Of a stretch of 64,000 bases of DNA, positions 47,094-56,136 are shown one piece after another. Below the pieces are notes generated by a model. The model was not told the DNA's origin and searched no databases. It saw only the letters and a list, made by a program, of their open reading frames with translations. The position numbers and the translations under genes are program-made. This stretch comes from Hyphomicrobium sp. (GTDB taxonomy: Bacteria; Pseudomonadota; Alphaproteobacteria; Rhizobiales; Hyphomicrobiaceae), in NCBI RefSeq assembly GCF_003987855.1, contig NZ_RXIZ01000008.1, positions 25,095-89,094 on the forward strand, written 5' to 3'. Numbering within the stretch: position 1 is the first letter of the stretch; each line of letters starts with the position of its first letter.

Positions 47094-48464
47094 TCAATAG
47101 AACTTCAGATAGCGAGCACGCTCCCAGTCAGAGACGTGGTTGATGTAACTCAGCCATTCGTCCCGCTTGAAGTCCACCCAGGCCTTCTTCATGGCAGGAC
47201 CGAACGTTGCCTCACTCAACGGGTCGGCATCGAATGCGTCTACTGCTTCTTCGAGAGTTCGCGGCAAATGGAAAACGCCTAGTTCTTTGAGCTCTGCTTC
47301 GCTCTTGAGATACATGTTCTCGGTATGGGGATCGCCCGGATCGAGCTCTTGAGAGATGCCCTCGAGACCAGCAGCAAGAACCAGAGCCGCACCCAAATAA
47401 GGGTTGCATGAACTATCGGTCGCGCGCAGCTCTACGCGTCCACCTCCGAGTGGTATGCGCAGCGTGTTGGTGCGATTGTTGTTGCCGTAGCAGGCCCAGA
47501 CCGGCGCCCACGTAAATCCTGACATGGAACCCTTGAGAACCAGTCTCTTGTAGCTGTTGACGGTGGGTGCCACGACCGCGCAGATCGCTGGGAGATGCTT
47601 TAGGATGCCCGCGAGAAATTGATAGCCCAACTTCGAGAGACCGCATCCTCGCGCATCGGACGCATCAGCGAATAGGTTCTTGCTGCTCTTCTTGTCGAAC
47701 AGAGACATGTTGAAGTGCGCGCCACTACCGGCACGATCGCCGTAAGGCTTCGGCATGAAGGTGGCAAAGCCGCCGTGCTTGCGCGCGATCTCATGCGCCA
47801 TCATCCGGAAAAATACAAACTTGTCGGCCATGGACAGTGCATCGAAATAGCGAAAATCGATTTCGAACTGTCCGATACCGTCTTCGTGATCGAAGCTATA
47901 AACATCCCAGCCAAGGCTGTTCATCGAGTCGATCAGCTCACCAATCCAACCTAGATTGTCGAGCGTTCTCGCGACGTCATAAGCGGGCTTTTCGAGGTTT
48001 TTTCGATCTGAAAGCGGCTTAAAGCCGAGAACCGGATCGTCCTGCAGCACAAAGAATTCAGCTTCCATGCCGAGGTTGAGGCCATAGCCCAAAGCCTCCG
48101 CTTTCGCGAGGGCTCGTTTGAGAATGTTTCGGCTGCAAGCCTCGAATGGCTTGCCTTGACACCACAGATCGCTCGCGAACCACGCGACATCCTTGTTCCA
48201 TGGGAGAACAGCGCAGGAAGCTGGGTCGGGGTGCGCGGCCACTTCTTCGTCGCTGACATCTTGCGGAATACCGTCGAGGGCCGCGCCTGTGCAAAGTTCG
48301 GAACCGGCCATCATGCGATCCAAGTGCGCGATCGGCACTGACTTGCCTTTTGAGACGCCGTGCATATCGACGTAGCTTGCAAGCAGGTATTTCACACCTT
48401 CACCAACGAGCTTGTTTTCGAGCTCTGTAGGCCCGTTTTTCACGATGGCATCCATTGTCGTCAT
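47094..48464 (-). CDS. Glutamine synthetase-like ligase (GlnT / gamma-glutamylmethylamide synthetase type)
   Basis: The 456-residue protein has the glutamine synthetase fold. The N-terminal domain opens with VKYLLASYVDMHGVSKGKSVPI and the ATP/glutamate site is seen in GMEAEFFVL, GSGAHFNMSL and RVELRATDSSCNPYLGAAL. This clade includes gamma-glutamylmethylamide synthetase and GlnT enzymes, which couple glutamate to ammonia or amines. Its position next to an importer and an amidohydrolase suggests that an imported amine is activated as a gamma-glutamyl amide. ATG at 48464; 48455 is possible. Confidence 0.82.
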   Translation of the reverse strand: MTTMDAIVKNGPTELENKLVGEGVKYLLASYVDMHGVSKGKSVPIAHLDRMMAGSELCTGAALDGIPQDVSDEEVAAHPDPASCAVLPWNKDVAWFASDLWCQGKPFEACSRNILKRALAKAEALGYGLNLGMEAEFFVLQDDPVLGFKPLSDRKNLEKPAYDVARTLDNLGWIGELIDSMNSLGWDVYSFDHEDGIGQFEIDFRYFDALSMADKFVFFRMMAHEIARKHGGFATFMPKPYGDRAGSGAHFNMSLFDKKSSKNLFADASDARGCGLSKLGYQFLAGILKHLPAICAVVAPTVNSYKRLVLKGSMSGFTWAPVWACYGNNNRTNTLRIPLGGGRVELRATDSSCNPYLGAALVLAAGLEGISQELDPGDPHTENMYLKSEAELKELGVFHLPRTLEEAVDAFDADPLSEATFGPAMKKAWVDFKRDEWLSYINHVSDWERARYLKFY

Positions 48465-48546
48465 TACTCCGCTATTGTTTTAGCCTGTCCAAGGCGCGTG
48501 CCGATAAGCGAAGCGGGTGGCCGCTTCGCTGCTCTTGTCGTGATGT

Positions 48547-49560
48547 TTATTTCGAGGCGACGATCGAACTGACGAATTTTGCGTCGAACGTATCTTCGAT
48601 CTTTGGAGTTGCCTTGATTTGCCCGCGCTTCACCAAGACTTCGGCAATCAACTTACCGGATGTGAAGAGAGACTTTGCGTCATCATGCGGCGTGAAATAT
48701 CCAGCCATCTCCGAAACCGGAATATTGTAGGCGCCCTTTGCCTGCTCCTTAACGTCATCGACGGTCGTCGAGAAATACTTCGCGACGATCGCATAAGCCT
48801 CCTCCGGGTTGGACTTCATAAAGGCCATCCCGTCGATATAGCCCTTTATGACGCCGTCGATCGCCTTCGGATTCTTGCTGATGTAGTCGGTCGAAAAATA
48901 AAGGATGTCGGTGATGAGACCTGGTGCCGACGCTGACGTGTAGATCGCGTGGTAACCCCCATTGACGTCCAGCTTCAGAATCTTACTCACGTTCGGTTCG
49001 TACGTCGCGCCGGCAACGGCACCGCCAACCAGGGCGGCGGCGACGTTCTCAGGCGTCGTGTCCAGACCTTCGACATCGGCCTCTGTTAGTCCCGACTTCT
49101 GCAATCCATATGCGACGAGGAGATTGTCACACGTTGCGAAGGGATAGGCGACCTTCTTTCCCTTGAGGTCCGCCATCGACTTGATGGATTTCAGTGCTAC
49201 GACAGCATCGGCACCGTTCGAGTAATCGATCGGCATGACGACTTTAAACGCGTTACCGTTCGCGACAAGATTGATGACCTGGTCGTAAGTATACATGGCA
49301 CCTTGGATGCCGCCGCTTTGCAATGCTGCCGGGATGAGCGCCGGGTCCGCAAAGTCCTTTAGGGCGACTTTGACGCCATATTTCTCAAACAAATTCTTTT
49401 CGACGGCGACATAGAAAGGCGCGTATCCTATCCACGCGACGGTTGCGAGCGTGACCTGTTCCTCGGCCCGCGCGGCGCTCGGATGAAAGGCAGCCGAACT
49501 GGCGACCGTGATCATACATGCCAGTCCGATATTCCGGAGTTTAGTCCAAAGCTGTCGCAT
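48547..49560 (-). CDS. ABC transporter substrate-binding protein, NMT1/TauA type
   Basis: This 337-residue periplasmic protein has a signal peptide (IGLACMITVASSAAFHPSAARA) and a TauA/SsuA-like fold (VAWIGYAPFYVAVEKNLFEKYG, ALVGGAVAGATYEPNVSKI). I start at 49560, since GGAG of the upstream codons lies eight bases before it. An earlier ATG at 49578 overlaps the ATPase stop. It delivers the substrate to the permease at 50427. Substrates in this family range from sulfonates to nitrogen compounds. Confidence 0.88.
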   Translation of the reverse strand: MRQLWTKLRNIGLACMITVASSAAFHPSAARAEEQVTLATVAWIGYAPFYVAVEKNLFEKYGVKVALKDFADPALIPAALQSGGIQGAMYTYDQVINLVANGNAFKVVMPIDYSNGADAVVALKSIKSMADLKGKKVAYPFATCDNLLVAYGLQKSGLTEADVEGLDTTPENVAAALVGGAVAGATYEPNVSKILKLDVNGGYHAIYTSASAPGLITDILYFSTDYISKNPKAIDGVIKGYIDGMAFMKSNPEEAYAIVAKYFSTTVDDVKEQAKGAYNIPVSEMAGYFTPHDDAKSLFTSGKLIAEVLVKRGQIKATPKIEDTFDAKFVSSIVASK

Positions 49561-49574
49561 TCTGGGATACTCCT

Positions 49575-50423
49575 TCATGAATTAGGCCGAGCGGATGCTT
49601 CGGCTCCTGTGCTTCCAAGTGCCGACCTATCAAGCGACAGGCCAACCGTTTCGCGGACGCGCTCCATTACCTGCCGCTTGAGAGTTAGAAATCTTGGATC
49701 GACCCGCATCATGACGTTCCGCGTCTTCGGAAGGGGCACGTCGTAGATTGTGTCGATGCGGCCGGGATGCGGAGACATCAAGACGACGCGAGAGCCGAGA
49801 TAAAGCGCCTCTTCGACGTCGTGCGTGACAAACAAGATTGTCGTCCCCTCTTGCGCTACGACGCTTAGGACGAGATCCTGCATCACTTCCCGCGTTTGCG
49901 CGTCGAGCGCGCCGAACGGTTCATCCATGAGAATGATGGCTGGCTTTGACATCAGCGCCCGAGCAATCGCGATGCGCTGGCGCATTCCGCCGGAGAGCTG
50001 TGAAGGATATGCGTCTTCCGCCGCGCTTAAGCCGACGAGAGAAATGAGCTTTTGAGCGCGTTCTTCCTCGGCACCTCGCTCAAGCGCCAGATTGTCGTGG
50101 GTATTGGCAGCGAGCCGGCGGCTGAACAGAACATTTTGCTTTGCGGTCAACCATGGAAAAAGGCTGTAATCCTGAAACACCACTGCGCGGTCAACGCCCG
50201 GACCATTAATGGGCTTGCCGCCGACCAGGATCACGCCACTATCCGCGGCTTCCAGACCAGCGATGATCCGGAGAAGAGTGGATTTTCCGCAACCCGACGC
50301 GCCCACGATTGTCAGGAATTCCCCAGCGGGTATTGCCAGCGACACGTTTTCGAGGACAAGCGTGCTGTGCCGCTTTCCCGCGAAACTTTTGAAGAGACGG
50401 CTTATCTCGATCGATTTCGTCAT
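49575..50423 (-). CDS. ABC transporter ATP-binding protein, SsuB/TauB type
   Basis: The 282-residue ATPase has all motifs: Walker A GASGCGKST (about 38-46), Q-loop VVFQDYSLFPW, signature LSGGMRQR, Walker B IILMDEPFGALD and the switch His in FVTHD. It sits 3 bp after the permease gene. Confidence 0.93.
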   Translation of the reverse strand: MTKSIEISRLFKSFAGKRHSTLVLENVSLAIPAGEFLTIVGASGCGKSTLLRIIAGLEAADSGVILVGGKPINGPGVDRAVVFQDYSLFPWLTAKQNVLFSRRLAANTHDNLALERGAEEERAQKLISLVGLSAAEDAYPSQLSGGMRQRIAIARALMSKPAIILMDEPFGALDAQTREVMQDLVLSVVAQEGTTILFVTHDVEEALYLGSRVVLMSPHPGRIDTIYDVPLPKTRNVMMRVDPRFLTLKRQVMERVRETVGLSLDRSALGSTGAEASARPNS

Positions 50424-50426
50424 CGC

Positions 50427-51296
50427 TTACCGCCCCCTCAGATAGGGAAAGAGCGCATGATGGAGCGCGCGCAAAAGCTGATCCTGGATGAGACCGAGAA
50501 ATCCGATGACGATGAGGCCGGCGAAGATTTTATCAGTCTGCAGAAACCGCTGGGCTTTGAGGACGGCGTATCCAAGCCCGGAATTCGCGGCAACTATTTC
50601 CGCCACGACGAGGTACGTCCATGCCCAGCCGAGGGTGATCCTGCACGTGGTCAGAAGCGACGGAGCCGCTGAAGGAAGGATCACTTTGTAGAGGATTTCC
50701 CGCCGCGTCCCCCCCATCGTCTGCGCGGCTTCGATCTGCTGCATCGGCACTTTGCGGACGTCGTCGGCGAACATCAGGACCATCTGGAAGAAAGTACCGA
50801 TGAAGATAATCGCGATTTTCGAGAGTTCGCCGACGCCGCACCAGAGCATCACGAGCGGAACAAACGCTACGGCGGGCATATAGCGGACGAAGTCCATCGC
50901 CGGCTCCAGAAAAGCTTCGGCAGGCTTAAACGTTCCTGCAAGGAGCCCAAGCGGAAGTGCGATTACCAAGGAAGCCAAAAATCCAACGGTCACTCGCTGG
51001 ACACTGATGGAGAGATCAGCGGCGAAACCCTCGTTTAGCACCCAGGATCCGAAGCGCTTGGCGACGTCCACAGGCCCCGGCAGGAAGATCTTTGGAACGA
51101 TTGCCGCTTCATTGAAGAATGCCCACAGGAGAATCGGAATGAGCACGCCAGCTACAGCGTACGTCGTGAATTGCCGACGAGTGAGTTGCCCACGTATGGA
51201 CCAGTGCTTCCGTGATGCTGACTTCTCCAGTGCTTCCACCGGAGCGGGCTTGACGGAGATTTCTGCAGTCGAAGCGTTCATTGCAACTGTCCGCAT
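50427..51296 (-). CDS. ABC transporter permease, SsuC/TauC type
   Basis: The 289-residue protein has six predicted membrane helices and the cytoplasmic EAA-like loop (AAQTMGGTRREILYKVILPSAAPSLLT) that contacts the ATPase. The first ~45 residues form a cytoplasmic extension. It is the first gene of the six-gene unit and faces the TetR gene across a gap that carries a palindrome. Confidence 0.92.
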   Translation of the reverse strand: MRTVAMNASTAEISVKPAPVEALEKSASRKHWSIRGQLTRRQFTTYAVAGVLIPILLWAFFNEAAIVPKIFLPGPVDVAKRFGSWVLNEGFAADLSISVQRVTVGFLASLVIALPLGLLAGTFKPAEAFLEPAMDFVRYMPAVAFVPLVMLWCGVGELSKIAIIFIGTFFQMVLMFADDVRKVPMQQIEAAQTMGGTRREILYKVILPSAAPSLLTTCRITLGWAWTYLVVAEIVAANSGLGYAVLKAQRFLQTDKIFAGLIVIGFLGLIQDQLLRALHHALFPYLRGR

Positions 51297-51347
51297 CCAG
51301 AAACTACTCGTCGCCTTGGCCGAGACACTGCAGCCCTTGCCGCGCAG

Positions 51348-51365
51348 TAATTAAACGCTTAATTA
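51348..51365. promoter_or_regulatory. Palindromic operator between TetR gene and ABC unit
   Basis: TAATTAAACGCTTAATTA is a perfect 7-bp inverted repeat with a 4-base spacer. It sits 52 bp upstream of the permease start and 154 bp before the TetR start. It is strikingly AT-rich in a GC-rich region. The geometry suits a TetR dimer that controls both directions. Confidence 0.6.
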
Positions 51366-51518
51366 ATTATGGATGGCAAGCGAATGCTCCCCGAAAAATG
51401 CGGAATTTTTGAACAATCTTTCCACCATACCGCACAAATTCGAGGCGCAGGAAGTGTAGGCAGTCTTGCTGGATTTGCTATCAATGCCGCGCGACGTCGA
51501 GATTCGGGAGATCGAAGA

Positions 51519-52202
51519 GTGGGAAATCACAGTAAGCCGTCGATTGCTGTTCGCCCTCTGAAGCGTCAGGGAGTGAAGCCGGCGAGCGGGCGGCGCGGCA
51601 CCCGCGTTGGAAGGCCCAAGCTCGACGTCGACAGCCCTGGTGCTGAAACCCGAATTCGCGAGGTTGCTCTCGATCTCTTTGCCGAACGCGGATTTTCCGC
51701 CGTTACAACGAAGGATATAGCTGACGCGACAGGCTTCAATCCGGCCCTGATCTACTATTATTTCGGCAGCAAAGAAGAGCTGTTCCGAAAAGCAGTTACA
51801 CTCGCGGTGGAACGTGCGTTCCACCAATTTCGCGTCGCTCGGCAGGGGCTAAAGGACCCGCGATCCATCATCAATGGATGGCTCGATAACCACATCAAAG
51901 AGTATGAGACAATCGCCAAGCTCATCAACATATCTATCGATTATGCGAAGACATCGAAGCGTAACGTGCGGATCGATGGTGCAATTAGGCGCTTCTATGA
52001 AGACGAGCGCGAAGTGCTACGCGCTGCATTGGCCGATGGGATGAAGAGCGGAGAGTTTCGCAAGGTGAACGTCGATGAGACAGCGAGCTTCATCTCGACA
52101 TATCTCGACGGCGTGTTTGCGCGTGCGATGATCCTCAAGGACTTCAAACCCGTTCAATCGATTCGCGAGCTTCGAGCTTTTCTCGAGGCTTATCTGAAGT
52201 AA
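51519..52202 (+). CDS. TetR-family transcriptional regulator
   Basis: The 227-residue protein has the TetR helix-turn-helix (ALDLFAERGFSAVTTKDIADATGFNPALIYYYFGSKEELF, key residues at 51670-51780) and an all-helical ligand domain. I start at GTG 51519 because GGGAG lies eight bases upstream. An ATG at 51369 would add 50 residues with no family counterpart and place the coding start next to the operator. Divergent from the ABC unit, it probably represses or activates that unit in response to its substrate. Confidence 0.87.
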   Translation: MGNHSKPSIAVRPLKRQGVKPASGRRGTRVGRPKLDVDSPGAETRIREVALDLFAERGFSAVTTKDIADATGFNPALIYYYFGSKEELFRKAVTLAVERAFHQFRVARQGLKDPRSIINGWLDNHIKEYETIAKLINISIDYAKTSKRNVRIDGAIRRFYEDEREVLRAALADGMKSGEFRKVNVDETASFISTYLDGVFARAMILKDFKPVQSIRELRAFLEAYLK

Positions 52203-52375
52203 CCGGTCGGCAGAAGTTTGGTAGGTTCGAGGACAGACACTCAAGATCCATGGGGGACCGATGAATAATGATTGCCCGACGCCCTGTGGGTAATGATCGA
52301 GAACTGGGCAGCCGCACGCAAGGCCGGGTTAATAGCACCCGAATCGCGGTTCAAAGCGCTGAGTTACGGATTCTT

Positions 52376-52451
<76 letters not shown>

Positions 52452-52637
52452 GTACCAACGCCATCCGCTGTACATTTCGGGCCAAGCCCAAGGACGGCGA
52501 AAGGGCCCGAATGGGCCCTGAGAATGGAGCGCATAGCATCGCTAGCGGGGTCTGTCCACCCCCCTCTTTCCGGTCGCCAGACAATTGAGGAAACTGAGTT
52601 ATTTCCGACTGCGAAACGCTAGCCTTTTGCAGCAATG

Positions 52638-53765
52638 TTAGCTGTTGCGACCGTGGACGTAGGCCGACATGGCGATGCCGAGGCCGAGCATGAGGGTCGT
52701 CATCGAGGTTCCACCATAGGACAGCAACGGTAATGGGATTCCGACAACCGGAACCAAGCCGGTCACCATCGCCAGATTGATGAAGACGTAGATGAAAAAC
52801 GTCATCGCTGAGCCAGCGATGACGAGGCGGGCGAACCGGTTCTCGCACCGTTGAGCCATCACCATCATCAACAATATAAGCAGCGTGTAGATGGCGAGCA
52901 GCAGCACCATTCCAATAAATCCCCACTCCTCGCCGACCACACTGGCTATGAAGTCCGTGTGCTTCTCCGGCACAAAATCGAGTTGGCTTTGCGTGCCAAG
53001 CATAAAGCCTTTGCCGGCGACGCCGCCGGCACCGAGCGCGATCTTTGACTGCGTGATGTGATAGCCGGCGCCGAGCGGGTCCATGCCGGGATTTAGAAAG
53101 ACATCTATGCGGCGCCTTTGATAATCGTGCATGCCCGACCAGATCGCGGGCAGAGCTGCTGTCACTGCAATGGCGCCGAGCGCAAAATAGCGAACGGGCA
53201 CGCCGGCAAGAAACATAAGCGAAAGTCCGAGCGCAACGAACAACGCAGCAGATCCAAGGTCTGGCTGTTGCAACGTCAGCAGCACCGGTACGGCTATCAT
53301 TCCCAGCGGAACAAGCACATTAGCGGCCTTGCGGACCTCGCCCGGCGGCAGTCGAAGATAGTAGCGGGCGAGCGCTGCGACCAAAGCAAGCTTCATGAGT
53401 TCGGACGGCTGGAAGGATATCGCTCCTACGCCAATCCATCGTTTGGCGCCCAAAGCGTCGACGCCGATGAAGGGAACAAGCGCCAGCATCAAAAGCGCTA
53501 CAGCGTAGGCGGGGTATGCAAGCGCGATCCATTTCTCGAGCGGAATCGTCGCCATGATGACAACGACGACGAGCAGGACCAGGAACCGCAGCGTGTGGCG
53601 CTCTCCCCAAGGGATGAAAGAGCCGCCGGAAACGGAATAAAGGGTCACGGCACCGATGCCCGCGAGAATGCAAGTCGTGGCCAGTACCGGCCAGGGAACA
53701 CGCCAAAGCTTCTCCGCCAGCCGCATCGGCCGCCGCGCGATCCACTCGGAATAAACGCTGCGCAT
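52638..53765 (-). CDS. rodA: Peptidoglycan glycosyltransferase RodA
   Basis: RodA is the SEDS polymerase of the elongation machinery. The 375-residue membrane protein has about ten helices and the conserved catalytic Asp region HTDFIASVVGEEWGF (near residue 260), plus GIPLPLLSYGGTSM. It overlaps the mrdA stop by one base. RodA looks intact, in contrast to its PBP2 partner. Confidence 0.95.
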   Translation of the reverse strand: MRSVYSEWIARRPMRLAEKLWRVPWPVLATTCILAGIGAVTLYSVSGGSFIPWGERHTLRFLVLLVVVVIMATIPLEKWIALAYPAYAVALLMLALVPFIGVDALGAKRWIGVGAISFQPSELMKLALVAALARYYLRLPPGEVRKAANVLVPLGMIAVPVLLTLQQPDLGSAALFVALGLSLMFLAGVPVRYFALGAIAVTAALPAIWSGMHDYQRRRIDVFLNPGMDPLGAGYHITQSKIALGAGGVAGKGFMLGTQSQLDFVPEKHTDFIASVVGEEWGFIGMVLLLAIYTLLILLMMVMAQRCENRFARLVIAGSAMTFFIYVFINLAMVTGLVPVVGIPLPLLSYGGTSMTTLMLGLGIAMSAYVHGRNS

Positions 53766-55627
53766 CAGCCCTCCCTGCCGGCAGCCCGGGAGACACCGGG
53801 CAGATCGTTGCCTGCCCGAGATTTGACGTCGGCAGCATCACGCTCCAGCACGAAGTTTATAACGTCGCGACCGAGTCTTGCCGCAGCATTCCCATCGGCG
53901 CTGCGCTCGGTAACGGTTGCGATCGCATAGCGCGGCTTATCGGCGGGTTCGTAGCCGACAAAGAGAGTCGTTCTGCGCTGCACTTCGTTTGTTCCCTCCG
54001 CGCTCTGACGCGCGCCAGTTTCACTCGAAACAGTGCCCGCCACGAGCGGCTTTCCGTCGCCAAGTTTGGCCTCTCCGCCGACGCCGAGTGAATCGTTTGC
54101 AGCTGCTGTCAGCGCTTTGCGAACCAGATCGCAGTTAGCGAACTTGAAGGACAGAGGCACGAAGTTGGTATCGGCCTCTCCTCTTTTGGCTTCATCTGAA
54201 ATGGAAAGGCTCGGCGCGACCAGGCAACCGCTGGCAATTCTCGCCATCATGACAGCCAGCTGTAACGGGGTCGCCACGAGATATCCGCGGCCGGTTGCGG
54301 TGAGCAGCGTTTCGCCGCCATGCCATCCGCTATCGAGATTGCCTCGCTTCCAATCGGGGTCTGGAACGGTGCCAGGCTTTTCCTCCGCCAGACCGATGCC
54401 GCTCGCAACGCCCAACCCTAAAGCTCGCGCCGCAGCCGCGATGGGTGAAATTCCCAAGCGTGAGGAGATCTCATAAAAAAACACGTCGCAAGACGACCTG
54501 ATCGCATCGTGTACGTCGACGCTTCCATGGCCTTCCGGCTTCGAGCAGCGAAACTGCTGGCCGCCATATTCGTATTTGCCGTTGCACACGATATGCTCTT
54601 CGGGGGACACGACGCCCGCTTCGAGCGCGCCAAGCGCAGTTACGGAAAGGAATGTCGCTCCCGGAGGGTAGCAACCCGCAACGGCACGATTGAGCAAGGG
54701 TTTGGATTCGGAGCTTGATAGCTTTCCCCATTCGCTGTCGGAGATGCCTCCGGCAATGTCGCGCGCGTCATAGCCGGGAACGGAGGCCAGCACCTGGACA
54801 TGTCCTGTTGCGACATCGAGTACCACAGCAGCGGCACAGATGTCTGCCTGCATGCGCTCCACTGCACGACGCTGAAGTTCCGCATCGATGGTGATACGAA
54901 TGTCGCGTCCCGGAGTCGGATCGATTGTTTCCAGATTGCGTACGATGCGGCCGCGAGCGTCGACCTCCAATTTCTGCGTTCCGCCGATTCCTCGCAGCTC
55001 TGAGTCGAAAGCCAACTCGGCGCCATTCTTGCCAACGCGCATGTCTGGAAGGCGCATCACCGCGTCATCGTCGATGGCGAAACGATTAACGCTGCCGACG
55101 ACGCCGACCACATGGCTGAGCGCAGCGCCATCATGATATCGGCGCCGCCAAGAAAATTCGGTCTTTATACCCGGCAGACTCGGAGCGAGAAGATTGAGCT
55201 TTGCCACCTGCTCGAACGTCAATGCAGAGGCGATCGTCGTTGCAGCATATTTCCCCTGCTTGCGGGCACGCAAAACAATCTGCGCGATATCGTCGTTCGC
55301 GAGTGGCACGATCTCGCTAACGCGATGGAGCGTATCGGATACGTTCCTCGTCAAAGCAGGCGTGATGGTGACGCGGAACAGCTCGTCATTATCGGCGAGC
55401 AAGCGGCCGTACGCATCGAGGATTCGCCCTCGTTTCGGAGCGAGCGCCTGAAAATCGATGCGATTTTGATCGGCGAGAGGCGCATAGCGGGGAGCGCCAA
55501 GCACCTGAAGGTCGAAAAGCCGCCATCCGAGCAACCCGAAGGCAGCAGCCTGAAAACTACCGAGCAGCACGGCGCGGCGCGTGAACGGATCTTCGTGCGT
55601 CGGGTCGTCGTTTTCGTTATCCGCCAT
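53765..55627 (-). CDS. mrdA: PBP2 homologue lacking the transpeptidase catalytic residues
   Basis: PBP2 normally cross-links peptidoglycan during elongation and activates RodA. The 620-residue protein has the usual membrane anchor (about 20-40), pedestal and C-terminal transpeptidase fold, and lies in the normal mreBCD-mrdA-rodA order. The SxxK motif reads PPGATFL: the nucleophile is Ala324 and the Lys is Leu327. The KTG motif reads ETG at 536-538. The middle motif S379-C-D381 is kept. There is no frameshift. It should be unable to cross-link, and may serve only as an activator or scaffold of RodA. The start at 55627 overlaps the mreD stop by one base; the longer frame to 55984 is rejected. 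Confidence 0.9.
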   Translation of the reverse strand: MADNENDDPTHEDPFTRRAVLLGSFQAAAFGLLGWRLFDLQVLGAPRYAPLADQNRIDFQALAPKRGRILDAYGRLLADNDELFRVTITPALTRNVSDTLHRVSEIVPLANDDIAQIVLRARKQGKYAATTIASALTFEQVAKLNLLAPSLPGIKTEFSWRRRYHDGAALSHVVGVVGSVNRFAIDDDAVMRLPDMRVGKNGAELAFDSELRGIGGTQKLEVDARGRIVRNLETIDPTPGRDIRITIDAELQRRAVERMQADICAAAVVLDVATGHVQVLASVPGYDARDIAGGISDSEWGKLSSSESKPLLNRAVAGCYPPGATFLSVTALGALEAGVVSPEEHIVCNGKYEYGGQQFRCSKPEGHGSVDVHDAIRSSCDVFFYEISSRLGISPIAAAARALGLGVASGIGLAEEKPGTVPDPDWKRGNLDSGWHGGETLLTATGRGYLVATPLQLAVMMARIASGCLVAPSLSISDEAKRGEADTNFVPLSFKFANCDLVRKALTAAANDSLGVGGEAKLGDGKPLVAGTVSSETGARQSAEGTNEVQRRTTLFVGYEPADKPRYAIATVTERSADGNAAARLGRDVINFVLERDAADVKSRAGNDLPGVSRAAGREG

Positions 55628-56136
55628 CAGTCGCCTCGGGTCAGATGCAGCGACGTGGCGGACTTGGATGGCTTGGCGATTACGAGAGCGAGTTGCACGA
55701 GTGCGGCAAGAATGAGCGCGAAAAAAGCGCCGCGCGCGTACGGCTTCCAATCGAGAAGCTCGAGGAAGTACGCCGATGCGGCAAGCCAAGCGAAAAACGT
55801 CACTGAGATGATCGCAGTCGTAAAGAGCGCAACCTTTCCGCGCGGGCTTTCGATAGCAGAGCGCGAGGCGTAGACAGCCGCGATATAGGCCACGAGATAA
55901 ACGAGCGCCCAGTACCCGAGTGGACCCTGGGTGAGAACATCGAGCAGAAGACCGCAAAGAAAAAGCACCCATTCGGGCAGCCAAGCGGCGTCATCGCGAG
56001 TCCAATAGTAAATTGCCACGACCGGCAGAAGCGGGAGGACGAAGCGGTAATCCGACGGAAGGCCCCACGGAAGGATTGCAGCAAACGTCAGAGCCAGGAC
56101 GGATAGCGCGGGCAGCACGGTCACGCGCCACGTCAT
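55627..56136 (-). CDS. mreD: Rod shape-determining protein MreD
   Basis: The 169-residue product is a small membrane protein with five or six helices (LPALSVLALTFAAILPWGL, YWALVYLVAYIAAVYAS) and the conserved PLGYW segment. It bridges MreC and the cell-wall synthases. It overlaps mreC by four bases and mrdA by one base. Confidence 0.88.
   Translation of the reverse strand: MTWRVTVLPALSVLALTFAAILPWGLPSDYRFVLPLLPVVAIYYWTRDDAAWLPEWVLFLCGLLLDVLTQGPLGYWALVYLVAYIAAVYASRSAIESPRGKVALFTTAIISVTFFAWLAASAYFLELLDWKPYARGAFFALILAALVQLALVIAKPSKSATSLHLTRGD

Noticed and set aside
55112-55873. Plus-strand frame of 253 codons
   Set aside because: It is antisense to mrdA and mreD; no recognisable protein features.
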